From Lagopus muta (lineage: Eukaryota; Chordata; Aves; Galliformes; Phasianidae): 64,000 nucleotides of DNA. The translations under genes were made by a program, and so were the position numbers. The number at the start of each line of letters is the position of its first letter. The stretch's first letter is position 1. Below the pieces are notes generated by a model. That model searched no databases, had not been told where the DNA came from, and saw nothing but the letters and a program-made list of their open reading frames with translations. Location: NCBI RefSeq assembly GCF_023343835.1, contig NC_064437.1:47026967-47090966 (forward strand), written 5' to 3'. Below are positions 53,825-64,000 of this stretch, one piece after another.

Positions 53825-55606
53825 GCTTTGGTAAATTTAAAAGGAGAACTGGCTTCAACAGATGAAGAGAAAGCCGAGGTGCTGAATGAGTTCTTCACCT
53901 CGGTCTTCACTGGTGGCCAGGATTCTAGTCTTTTTCACGTCCCTGAACCCTGCATCCCCAAACCTCTATGTGGGGACCGAGGAGATAAATCCCTCCCCAC
54001 TGTAAGGGCAGAGCAAGTCCGAGAGTGCCTCCTTAGACTGAATGAATACAAGTCTATGGGGCCGGATGGCGTGCATCCCAGGGTCCTGAAGGAGCTGGCC
54101 GAGGTGGTTGCCGAGCCGCTCTCCATCATATTTGAGAAGTCGTGGCTGTCAGGTGAGGTCCCGGACGACTGGAGGAAGGGTCACGTCACTCCCATATACA
54201 AGAAGGGGAGCAGGGAGGACCCGGGGAACTACAGGCCGGTGAGTCTCACCTCCGTGCCTGGGAAGATCATGGAACAGATCCTCCTGGACAACATGCTCGG
54301 TCACATAAAGAATGAGCATGTGATCCGAGACAGCCAGCACGGCTTCACCAAAGGAAGGTCATGCCTAACTAATCTTGTGGCCTTCTATGATGGAGTGACG
54401 GCATTGGTGGACGAAGGGAAGGCGACTGATGTCATTTACCTGGACCTGAGCAAGGCCTTTGACATGGTCCCCCACCACATCCTCATCTCCAAATTGGAGG
54501 GAGGTGGATTTGATGGGTGGACGACCCGATGGATAAGCAATTGGTTGAAAGGCCGCAGACAGAGGGTGGTGGTCAATGGCTCTATGTCCAGGTGGAGGCC
54601 GGTAACAAGTGGTGTCCCCCAAGGGTCTGTCTTGGGACCGGTGCTCTTTAACATCTTTATTAATGACATCGATGAGGGAATTGAGTGCACCCTCAGCAAG
54701 TTTGCTGACGACACCAAGCTGAGTGGTGCGGTTGATACGGTGGAAGGAAGGGATGCCATTCAGAGGGACCTCGACAGGCTGGAGGGCTGGGCTCGGGTGA
54801 ACCTGATGAGGTTCAACACGGCAAAGTGCAAGGTTTTGCATTTGGGCCGGAAGAACCCCAGGCACCTGTACAGGCTGGGAGGAGTGGTCCTTGAGAGCAG
54901 CTCGGCAGAGAAGGACCTGGGGGTCCTGATGGACGAGAGACTGAATATGAGCCAGCAGTGCGCTCTGGCAGCTCGAAAGGCAAATGGGATCCTGGGCTCC
55001 ATCAGGAGAGGGGTGGCCAGCAGGGACAGGGAGGTGATTGTCCCTCTCTACACGGCTCTTGTGAGGCCCCATCTGGAGTACTGTGTCCAGGTGTGGAGCC
55101 CTCAGTACAAGAAAGACATTGAGATTTTGGAAAGGGTCCAGAGGAGGGCGACTAAGATGATCAAGGGGCTGGAGCACCTCCCCTATGAGGACAGGCTGAG
55201 GGAGTTGGGCTTGTTCAGCCTGGAGAAGAGAAGGCTGCGGGGTGACCTCATTGCAGCCTATCAATACCTGAAGGGAACCTACACCCAGGAGGGGAGTAAA
55301 CTCTTCAAAAGGGCTGACAACAGCAGGACTAGGGGAAATGGATCCAAGTTGAAGGAGGGAAGATTTAGGTTGGATGTTAGGGGGAAGTTCTTTACTAGGA
55401 GAGTGGTTAGGCCCTGGAACGGGCTGCCCAGGGAGGTTGTGGATGCCCCGTCCTTGGACGTGTTTAAGGCCAGGTTGGACGGGGTCCTGGGCAACCTGAT
55501 CTGAATATGTATGTTGGTGGCCCTGCTAGGCAGGGGGGTTGGAACTACATGATCCTTGGGGTCCCTTCCAACCCGGGTGATTCTGTGATTCTGTGATTCT
55601 GTGATT
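53825..55606 (+). mobile_element. Young 5'-truncated CR1 LINE with open reverse transcriptase frame
   Basis: A single uninterrupted frame runs to a TGA at 55502-55504. From about 53850 it encodes [17 protein letters not shown], then the reverse transcriptase: [11 protein letters not shown] (motif A), [20 protein letters not shown] (motif B) and FADDTKL (motif C, catalytic DD intact), followed by the CR1 C-terminal region ([28 protein letters not shown]). The 3' UTR ends in three perfect GATTCTGT octamers (55579-55602) plus GATT. The upstream endonuclease domain and ORF1 are missing, so the copy cannot be autonomous; codons before about 53825 are flanking DNA in frame by chance. Lack of stops over roughly 550 codons implies recent insertion. 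A 299-codon frame on the opposite strand is a shadow. Confidence 0.95.
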
Positions 55607-56340
55607 TGCAGAGAGTAGGATGCCTCTTTGCTTGCTGCCCTGGTAGCTTTTGCAGTCTCTCTGCAGTGGGTATCTGACCACCTGTTTTTTGGCTGAGGAT
55701 CTTGAGCTAAAAGCTGCCAGCTATGAGACACTACCTCTGTTGCCAGAATCACGCAGCTTCTTGTTCCACTTTTGAGGAACGTATGTGGCCACTTACTGCA
55801 ATTACAGCTTAACCTTCCAGCTCTGAACTCTGCCTATCATCAGGTAAATAACAGCTGGAGCAAATATCTCAACCCTCGACTGACAGAGTTGGGAGATAAG
55901 TGCAGTCAGCCTCAGATGCTCTGATTCTTGACCATACAGTACTTGGGTAGCTTTTTCTGCAGGCCAAGAAGATGGGGTGGTCATCCCCAGAGCATCCCTG
56001 CCAACACGGGGCCATGCTCTCAGGAGGGAGGTGATGGTGTTAGGCTATGTGTGAGGGTGGAGATAGGGCCAACCTCATGGCTGGGTTAGGCTGGCCAGGG
56101 ATGGTTCTTGTTGCACGTTTAGGCCTGAAGCACTTTGCTCCTTTAGCCAAAGTGCAGCAGATGAAGCTGTAGCTCTGACAGCCAATGAATACGGCTTGGC
56201 CCTTCTCCTCTCTTCCACCTTCAGTTTGTGCTTTCCTACACGTACAGCGTTAAGGTTTGGGGGAAGGCTTGTGGGTGCCCTGACCAGTCCAATATCTGAT
56301 ACACCAGCCTCCACGCTGACCTGCCAGCGCTTTAAAACTG
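55607..56340. other. Intergenic DNA between CR1 and GBF1 promoter; no gene seen
   Basis: No coding, repeat or motif signal that I can support. Confidence 0.6.
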
Positions 56341-57470
56341 TAAGCTACCTGCAGGGGACCACAGGGAGCGGAGGGCGGGGCGGGAGGCGGAGGCCCGCAC
56401 TGCCCCGGGCGCGACGCGAAAACAGGCCCGGCCCACAATGCCCTGCGCGGGTAGCCCCGCCTCCCGGCTTCCCGTCAACCGCCCTTGCTGCTCCTAATAG
56501 GTTTGGCCACGCCCCTCGGCGGCACGGCTCCCTCGCGATTGGTCAGTGGCCCTGCTAGTTTTACCTTCTCTGCCGCCATTGGTTCTCTTTGGCTTGTCAC
56601 TGGATATCCCGCCTTCTCCAGCATCAACCCGTGATTCTATTGGGTAGCCCAACCATCTGGCCGCTAAGCTGCGTGGGGGTTGGCTCCGCGGGCTGCCCGT
56701 CGGCGCAGTAACCAGGCAGCGGGTTGGGGTGCGCCTGTTTCCACGTCAGTGCGAGCGGAGCCGAGCCGGTTCCGTTTCCCTACGGCCGCGAGGACCCCGT
56801 GCGCGGTCGCCTCGCTCGTCGCCGCCGGGAGGAAGGGGCGGGCGGACGGTGGCAGGGCCGGGCCGAGCCCCCGCTCGCCCGACCGATGTGTGAAGCGGCC
56901 GCCGCCGCGGGGAGCAGGCGCCGCCATTTTGGATGCGGGGGTCAGTGTCGGGCGGCGAGCGCCTGTCGCGATAGCGTTGCGACGCGGGGGCCGGGCCGGG
57001 AGGGAGGCCGCGGCGGGGGGCGCTGGCGGAGCCGGGAACCCCCGAGGCGGGCGAGCAGGCCTCACCGCCCGCGTCTGCGGGAGCGGCCCGGGGGGACCCG
57101 CGGCCCAGACTCGGGCGCCCCGCTGCAGCGCAGCCCCGCTCCCTGCTCTCGGTCACGCGGCGGAGCCGCGGCCGCACCTCGCGGCGGCCGTGCGGGAGGG
57201 AGGGCTGCAACGGCGTGGGGTGCGAGGCCCGAGCTCACCGGCACCGCGCTTCGTCGCTTCGGGCGCAGGAAGCGGCCCAAGGGAGAGCCTCTACTTCGCG
57301 CTTCCAGGTCGGCTCCCCAGGTTTGGCAGCCGGGCGGAAGGTTTCTCTTCCTGGCGCTCGCAGCTAAAGACACAGGCCTGCAGAAGCCGGCGCCGCCTTT
57401 GTCAGTTGTCGCCGCTGCCCTGCCGTTGCTGGCCGTGTTTCAGACCGCGCGTCTAACTGCCCAGACCTGC
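56340..57470 (+). promoter_or_regulatory. GBF1: GBF1 CpG-island promoter and presumed non-coding exon 1
   Basis: A CpG island about 5 kb upstream of the GBF1 start codon. Three ATTGG boxes (56538-56542, 56578-56582, 56639-56643) suggest NF-Y binding. CCCACAATGCCCTG (56432-56445) resembles the ZNF143/THAP11 site. GCCGCCATTTT (56920-56930) is the reverse complement of the YY1 consensus AAAATGGCGGC, usually close to start sites. No TATA box is seen. I could not place the exon 1 donor confidently. Long open frames here are composition artefacts. Confidence 0.7.
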
Positions 57471-58758
57471 CTTTGCAGGAATACCTCCGGCTCTCCGACT
57501 TTCTCAGCCTGTGATGTTCGTTGCACAGCAGCTGTTGTGAAAAACAAACAAACAAAAACACATCGGGTTTAACTTCCTGGTGAGAGATTCATGTAACTGG
57601 CACGGGCACTTTGAAGGGAGGAAAAGGCTTTGCTGTCACCTGGCTCCTGGTAACTGAGCGAGCTTGCAGCTGGGTGAGAAGCACTTGTGATTTGTTGTTT
57701 GGGAAGTGCTGTGTATCCTGTTGTAGCAGAATGTTGTGTCAGGGCACAATGCAGAGGCTAGGTTGGAGGCTGTACTCCTGCATTATGATAAACAGTGCAG
57801 ATTTTGCTCAGCAGAAGCTTGTTACTAAGTATTACCTTTCTGTATGCATAGTATTGTCACTTCTCGTTACTGCTACATACTGTAGTGATTTCACTAGATT
57901 TGAGTCAGTTAGCATAGTTGAAGGCTAAAGTTTGTGACAGGGAGAAGTGATGTGATGGAGATCTGCCAGACTGTGTCATTTTTAATGCTGACTTGCTTGA
58001 TTTTCAGGAGACTTGCAGACATTTCTCTGCAGGGGAAGAAGAGTTTCTTGGAAGTGTACCTGTGACTTCTTCTGGCAATAGGAAAAACTGGGGCAGTATG
58101 TTTCAGGGCTGAGCAGTGGAGCATGCAGTGCACATGTGAGATAACATCAGCAGATGTAAATCTTGTCGCTGTTTTTATGTGGAAGTTTAACACCTGATCT
58201 CATTTCAAGAGTCTCAGAATATTGGCCATCACTGTCCATAAAGGGTTGCTGAAGTGACACACATGTGAAGGTTAGACTTTGGTGTTCAATGAAATTTCTA
58301 GATGTCTGCCTTGTCCCAGTCTTTGAGTTCGTAACCATCTTAGAGGGGGACTGTGAGTGATGACAGCTTCCTTGTTTCTCTGAGTGGGCTGGTCAGCTGT
58401 GTTGGTTTTGAGCTGCCTGGTGAAGTACTGAGCGGGAGCAAAATCAGAGGACGGGTCTGTAGGTTTCAGCAGACGTATGAATCCATTGGGAGAGGGAAAT
58501 AGGTTTTTGTGTTAATTCAATTCAAGCATTAATTTCAATCTTAAAACTTCTTTTAGTATAGAGCATCTATTCTAGGCTCTGTGAGTGGTTATTGCTTGAA
58601 TCCTGAAAGATGTCAGACAGTTTAAAAAGGATATGCTTCAGGAAGAACAGAGTCTACAGAAACAATTTCCATTCCTTGAATTAAACTTCTAAGCCTGTGC
58701 TGAGTGGTTGATGTGTTCAGAAGTTTGAACTTACAAGATGCATCTCTCTGAAAATAGT

Positions 58759-58790
<32 letters not shown>

Positions 58791-61672
58791 CTCTGCAACT
58801 GTTTTCTTGTTCATTCTCCAGCATGCAGCTGCAAAGATCCTTGCCATGGATGAGGATAGTTTGCCTGTGGTTTGCTTTGGAACGTGTTTGTATGTTGTTT
58901 GGTTAATGGAGAGCTTAAATACGAAGCAGAAGCTTCTCCCACCTTTACCCAGTGTTTGTGGTGCAGTGTGCTGTATTTTTTTGATAACCACAGCTTCAAG
59001 TGTGAATTTGGGTTTTCCACCGTGACTGGTGGTTTCAGTTGTGTTGGACCAGTAAGTGTGCATTTGTGTGTGCAGGTTTTGAGTCAAGTTACATTTAACG
59101 GAATCTGTGGTGAGGGGGGAAAAAAAAAATAAGAGTGCATTCTGATCAAGTCTTCTCAAATAGTTAGCAATGGAAGAATAGCTTTGGAGGAAAAAGAAAG
59201 TATTGCAGGATTGTAGTATGTTGGGAAGGCCATATCAAGCAACATGGCTTGTTTGAATATGTTGTATACCCTTGTTTGAAAGGATTAGCATGTTTCATTT
59301 CACTGTAAGTGTAAAGGAAAAGGTGTGTGCTGGAAACTTGTCTGTCCTCTTCATGTTTTGCTGACTGGAGGTAGCACCAGGTTTGTGGAAAGCTGAGTGT
59401 TACAAACTTTGTTCGTTTTGGGAGCACTGAGTTTAGCCAGCTTGTTGTTCTTTATCCTTTGGGGTTAAAGGTAGAAGAAGAGAAATAAGTACTACAGGCT
59501 AATTCCCTAGAATGCAGCATAGCATTTAAGCTTTGGCATTGATTTAAATGTGCAGAACTGCTGAGCATCTGTGTGTGTGCAAGGCATACGATAAGTGTTT
59601 GGTATATCTTTACATGCTTTTCCAAATGAGGTGAGGGGAGCCTTTGCTTCTAGGAGTCACTGCTGAATGCCTGAGTTGGCACGTCAGGCTTTATGTGCTC
59701 AGTGTTATCTTGTAACGGTGAAGACACAACTTGGCTTCTGGCAGATTTGTGTGTACGTTATGTTTCCTCAAAAGTACTTTCATGGACTAGAATATTGATC
59801 TCTGAAATATTCTATATAGTTGTATCGGAAAAGATGTCGTCGAGTCAGGAATTCACTGGGGGAGACAAAATCTCCCATTTTGATGGGAGATGATAAGCTG
59901 AAGTAGAAAAAAAATATTGCATAAAAGATGCATGAAGGAAGGCAGCTGTCAAGGATGGGAACATCTCAAGCATTGAAGAACTCACAGGAAAATATCTGTG
60001 GTTGTGTTAGATGCAGGTGTGGAAGGAGGTTATAAACCACTGTTCTTCTGGGCACAGGCAAACTGTGGCACACACGCTTGCTTTTCTGAATAATCTGGTA
60101 GCACTGATCCGGACTGTGAGGGCAGCTCCTGTGCTATAAAGTATTTTTGTCTTTGCCCCTAACTTACAGTGTAACACTTAGGAGTGCTGTTATTTTAAAT
60201 ATTGAAACAAAGACAGACATGGTGTTGCTGTAGGATTATTCATCCTGTTGGAAAGGTAAAATAATGGAAACAACAAATCTGATGCTCTCCCTTGATAAGG
60301 CATCTTTTTTACAGTATTTTTCTTTCTTGTTTACAGAGTCCTCTAGCAAATTATTCTGTTTCGCTCTGAGAAAATTTGTGTGTTTGAAGAGTTGTTGATA
60401 ACTCAAACACGTTAATTAATGGGAATTCATATCCAGTACACGCGCTCTGAAATTTTTGCTGTGGTGCTCCTGAAGCTTGGAGTAATTACAGAAATTCTGT
60501 CCTTTCCTGCTTTGCTTTTTCTATGTGGGCAAAAATCTTTGTTGTCCTTTGTTTCCCCCACCCCAGTGGAGTCCTTTAAGTGTGCCTGTCGGATCTGGAA
60601 GTGCACCTGTCTAGTTTGAAGTGTTGTGATTAATGTTTCAGCTGCTTTCCTACGGACATCCTATTGGGATTTCAAACTGGATTCCTCATTTTCTTATCTT
60701 CTGAAGAAGTCTCATGATTAGATACAGTTCCACTAAATACTTCTTGTATTCTTGTACTTTAGACACGGTCTCATCTGACTCTGGTCTCTTTATCAGTCCT
60801 GTTTATTCTTTGTAAACAGTCATGTCTGTTCATTCCTCTTCATTTTTAATTGTTTATGCTTCTCTTTGTCTGGGCTTTAGAATAGAGAGAACAACCCTGG
60901 TGTAAACTGCACTTTCTTTTTCTCAGGTCCTTAAAAGCGTTTCTCTTTTGCTTGTATGCTTTTGCTTTTCTGGCTTTCTTTCCACATACACCAGATGTAA
61001 GACTTTTTCTGTAATTCCTCAGTCTGTACGAGTGTGAATGTCTGCCTTTCCTTTTCTCACTTTTTCTCCCCATGTCCTATCCAGTTTTTTTCTCACTTCC
61101 TCATAGGGTTTTACCCTTGCTTTTTGTCCTTGTTCTCTTTCTTGAAACCTTTCTAATGAAGCAGGCGTGAAAATCAGTGCATTTTATACATGATGTTATT
61201 TTGTCAAAGTCCTGAAGAGTTTCCCTCGAGCTGCCTTATTTATGCCACTGATGCTTACGTAGCAGTACAAGATTGGTGTTGTGTTCTATGTAGGTCTGCA
61301 GGACTTTGCATAAGTGCAGGAGTGAGTGTGGTGTTGCACTGTCGTGGAAGTGCGTCTCAGTACCTTTACACTGCCTTCCTCTGCACCCAAGTGTACCAGG
61401 GAAAAATGAGGGGTGGGCCTTGATGAAGTTATGCTGCTATTCTAACTAATGATTTGCTCTGATGTTCTTGAAAATGCATTCCATGGAAAAGTGCTCTTCT
61501 TTTGTCGTTGCATTGACAAAAACTGTGCATGTCTTCATTAAGAAAACCAAGTTGTAGAAGTGTTCTGCATCTCTGGAGGCCTCCTGCTTGGCTAGATCCA
61601 TCTCGATGTTTTGTCTGAGGAGGAGAATGATTCAGAGAACTGGAGATTGATTTGAATTATCTTTATTTTCAG
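57471..61672 (+). other. GBF1: Presumed GBF1 intron 1
   Basis: No exon is seen. It contains a 28-bp T run (58763-58790), a 9-base A run near 59121-59129, an 8-bp hairpin (59870-59891) and a pyrimidine-rich stretch around 60.8-61.15 kb. It ends in ctttattttcag at 61672. Confidence 0.6.
58763..58790. repeat. T28 homopolymer run
   Basis: Twenty-eight consecutive T residues in the presumed first intron of GBF1; prone to length variation and sequencing error. Confidence 0.95.
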
Positions 61673-61682
61673 GATTGTCAAG

Positions 61683-62682
61683 ATGGTGGATAAAAACATT
61701 TACATTGTACAAGGTGAAATCAATGCGGTGGTGGGAGCCATCAAGCGTAATGCCCGATGGAGCACTCACACACACCTGGTAAGTTGCCTTGGGTTGTTGC
61801 TACCCATTTGTGCTGTGGCAGAAACTGCTTGGTTTAGAGAAGTTTTTTTTTTTGTCTATTTTCTTTTTTTTTTTAATAGTTGCTTGTAGTTTCATGGCTA
61901 GTTTTTGGCTTCTGCAGTGAAGACGTGTGCCTGTGTTGTACTGCATCTGTGGTGCACTTCAGAATGCCAACTGATTAGCAGATGGCTGTCATCCAGCAAA
62001 GTGATTTCAGTTAGTCAGAGGGCAGGGCCACTGTTCCTTCTAACGCATTTCTTCACTAGTGCTCACTGCCACCCAGTAGCAGGTGTGGCTGCAGATGTAC
62101 ACGGCTCGGAGAAACTTACTTTAATAACATAAAGATAAAATAAAGCTAAAGGATGCAGTTATTCATACTTTCTTCAGGTTTATTCATTCTTCTTTCAGGT
62201 TATTTTAATGGCACCAAATGTCATTGTATTTCTGTTCCCATTACTATCTGCATAGATTAACATTATAGCAAATCCAGATGAGCCATTTAAATATGGTATG
62301 AGATAGATCTGCTCTGAAATTTATTGAACAGTGGAGGACTAATCAGAAATACTTCAAAGGACAATAAACCCACAGTGGATTTCACTGTTTTGAGCCTATT
62401 CTTTGACATTTGAGCTGTATAACATAAGGTAGTGCTAGAAGGAAAACAAAAATACTTCTCCCATCTTGATGGAGTAAATAGTCTGACAGTGATAAGCTCA
62501 ACCCATAATACTCCCCTGAGTACGAAGATGAGGTCTTTACATACCCGTTACTAAGATGCATCTTCAGAAGTATGTTTGCTTCATTAATGTCTTTCTTCGT
62601 ATGTATAACCTATAGGATGAAGAAAGGGATCCCTTGCTGCATAGCTTTAGTGTCTTAAAAGAAGTGCTGAATAATATAACAG
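61683..62682 (+). CDS. GBF1: GBF1, first two coding exons; the rest lies beyond the window
   Basis: The first coding exon is 61673-61778, with ATG at 61683 and the donor gtaagt. It encodes MVDKNIYIVQGEINAVVGAI and KRNARWSTHTHL, nearly the human GBF1 start. The second is 62616-62682 and encodes DEERDPLLHSFSVLKEVLNN and IT, ending in phase 1 at gtaagc. Both belong to the N-terminal DCB (dimerisation and cyclophilin-binding) domain. GBF1 is a large guanine-nucleotide exchange factor for Arf1 at the cis-Golgi, the target of brefeldin A, and starts COPI coat recruitment. The remaining exons, including Sec7, are outside. Ten bases of 5' UTR precede the ATG in this exon, so exon 1 is non-coding and probably lies in the 56.3-57.5 kb CpG island. 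Confidence 0.95.
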
Positions 62683-64000
62683 GTAAGCTTATGCAGAAAT
62701 CAGCAGGTATGTATACTTGCTTTGGTACATGCAAATAAATTTTTTCTTTCAGTCTGTGTGCAGGTGTACTATTTTGTCTTATTTGCTATCCAGATATATC
62801 AAATAATGAGAAAAGGGCAAATACCTGTATGTTTTTCTAGAGAAATAGTACCACTTGCTACTATCTGGACATATGCATATAAATGTGTTTGTGTGTATTG
62901 TTTGTGTTTATCTGTATATTTGTGTGTCTAAGTGTATGTTTTTTTCTTTATACTGAAGTTTATAGTAATATAATAATATTATAATAGGAAATATAATAAT
63001 AATAGGAAATCTGGCATATTATTATGTATAATCCTGTGTTTTGTTTATGCTTCCCAATCTTTGCGCGACAAGAAAATCTGTTTGGCAAGGTACCTCCAAT
63101 TACCTGGTTTTTCTTTACGATCTTTGATTTGTTGGGTTTCATCGTTCATTACCAGTAGCAAGCGAAGAATAGAGATCACTTTCCACTTGGATCTCTTGAA
63201 TGTCAAAGTGAGTGGCTTACTTTGTGACCAGTTGCACCAAAAAGTCCTGGGACTCTGTACTGATTGCAGTAGTGGAGTATGTGGCTGTGATGTTGGTTCT
63301 GACCGGGTTTTCACTTCCAGTTCATTTTTCCATTTCCACCTAGATTTCCTCTGTTAATAGTTTCAGGAGCATTTGTTTAACCTTGTGTATATTGAGAGCT
63401 GGGAGGTGACCTAATGCTGTGCTGCTGGTTCTTTCCAAAGTTTCTTATTTGCAATATTTGAAAGTAAGCTTTATTTCTGATCCCATTATCAGAATGGGTG
63501 TTTAGAACTACATTCAGCCTAAGTTTGAGGTGGGCTTTTTTGTCATTTCTGATTGTAGAGTGTGCCAGTTCCTATGTCAGTGCTAAGCCTGGAATCCCTT
63601 AAGAAGAATATTTACTAGAACAGGAGTGCTGAGGACCCGCGCCAGCATTTAAGTCTTTATTCCTTCCTCTTCTGTGGCTGCCTACAAGTGTAGCTTTTTT
63701 TTTTATTTTTTTTTTTCTCCTCTTTTGCCTGAAGCATTTCTGTTGGCTATAGGCAAGACTCAGGTCATGACATCATAGACAGCTCTTGCACAGTGTGTAT
63801 TTCTGGATAGTATCTTTGTTGTTCTGGGTGCTCCACCTTTCCACAGGCTAAATGACATGCTGGATTTATGTGTCTTTGTAGGCTCAGTCATATTCTGTAG
63901 GGTATGCATACAATCTCTGAAGTTGTCTTGGGAGGATGTTTTCCTGGCACTAATCTTTTCCTTCTATGAGATGAAGTTCTCTTGAAGATGAAACTCTTGA
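62683..64000 (+). other. GBF1: GBF1 intron 3 (partial)
   Basis: No exon is seen before the window ends. AT-rich low-complexity sequence with repeated TAATA units at about 62960-63010 and a T-rich stretch near 63693-63717. Confidence 0.7.

Noticed and set aside
54365-55264. 299-codon frame on the minus strand
   Set aside because: It is the antisense shadow of the CR1 reverse transcriptase frame.
56664-57572. Frames of 130-280 codons at the GBF1 promoter
   Set aside because: Same CpG-island effect; the true GBF1 start codon is at 61683.

Overview
This is eukaryotic, intron-bearing DNA, most likely a galliform bird and probably chicken. The CR1 LINEs with the octamer tail (GATTCTGT)n, compact introns, strong CpG islands and avian-type proteins point that way. 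The gene order NOLC1, ELOVL3, PITX3, GBF1 is the one found at human 10q24.32, so the window is an ordinary block of conserved synteny, which in chicken I would expect on chromosome 6. The species and chromosome are inferences; the gene identities come from reading translated exons.

Layout. Positions 168-2477 hold the last four coding exons of NOLC1 (+), a nucleolar phosphoprotein, with proximal and distal poly(A) signals. A CpG island at 5.15-5.8 kb probably carries the leader exon of the next gene, a complete five-exon UGT8-like glycosyltransferase (+, 9413-14254, 529 aa). That gene is the least expected in the window, since I know of no mammalian counterpart at this position. About 11 kb of gene-poor DNA follows, with a worn CR1 copy near 22.5-23.5 kb and a small tandem repeat. 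ELOVL3 (+, 25680-29809, 252 aa) is a four-exon fatty-acid elongase. It converges on PITX3 (-, coding 33813-39449, 292 aa), a K50 paired-like homeodomain factor. PITX3 has a long first intron with several blocks that look regulatory, and a probable non-coding exon 1 with a TATA-like box near 50.44-50.65 kb inside a 2-kb CpG island.

Upstream of PITX3, in the divergent interval, lies a young 5'-truncated CR1 (about 53825-55606) whose reverse transcriptase frame is still open. The GBF1 CpG-island promoter (56.3-57.5 kb) follows, with three ATTGG boxes and YY1-like and ZNF143-like sites. The first two coding exons of GBF1 (+, 61683-61778 and 62616-62682) end the readable gene content, and the gene runs off the window.

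The genes do not form a pathway. NOLC1 acts in the nucleolus, the UGT8-like enzyme and ELOVL3 act on lipids in the ER membrane, PITX3 is a lens and dopaminergic-neuron transcription factor, and GBF1 is a Golgi Arf exchange factor. I found no previously undescribed biological system. The points most worth following up are the UGT8 paralogue, the predicted PITX3 promoter and intronic enhancers, and the young CR1 between two divergent promoters.
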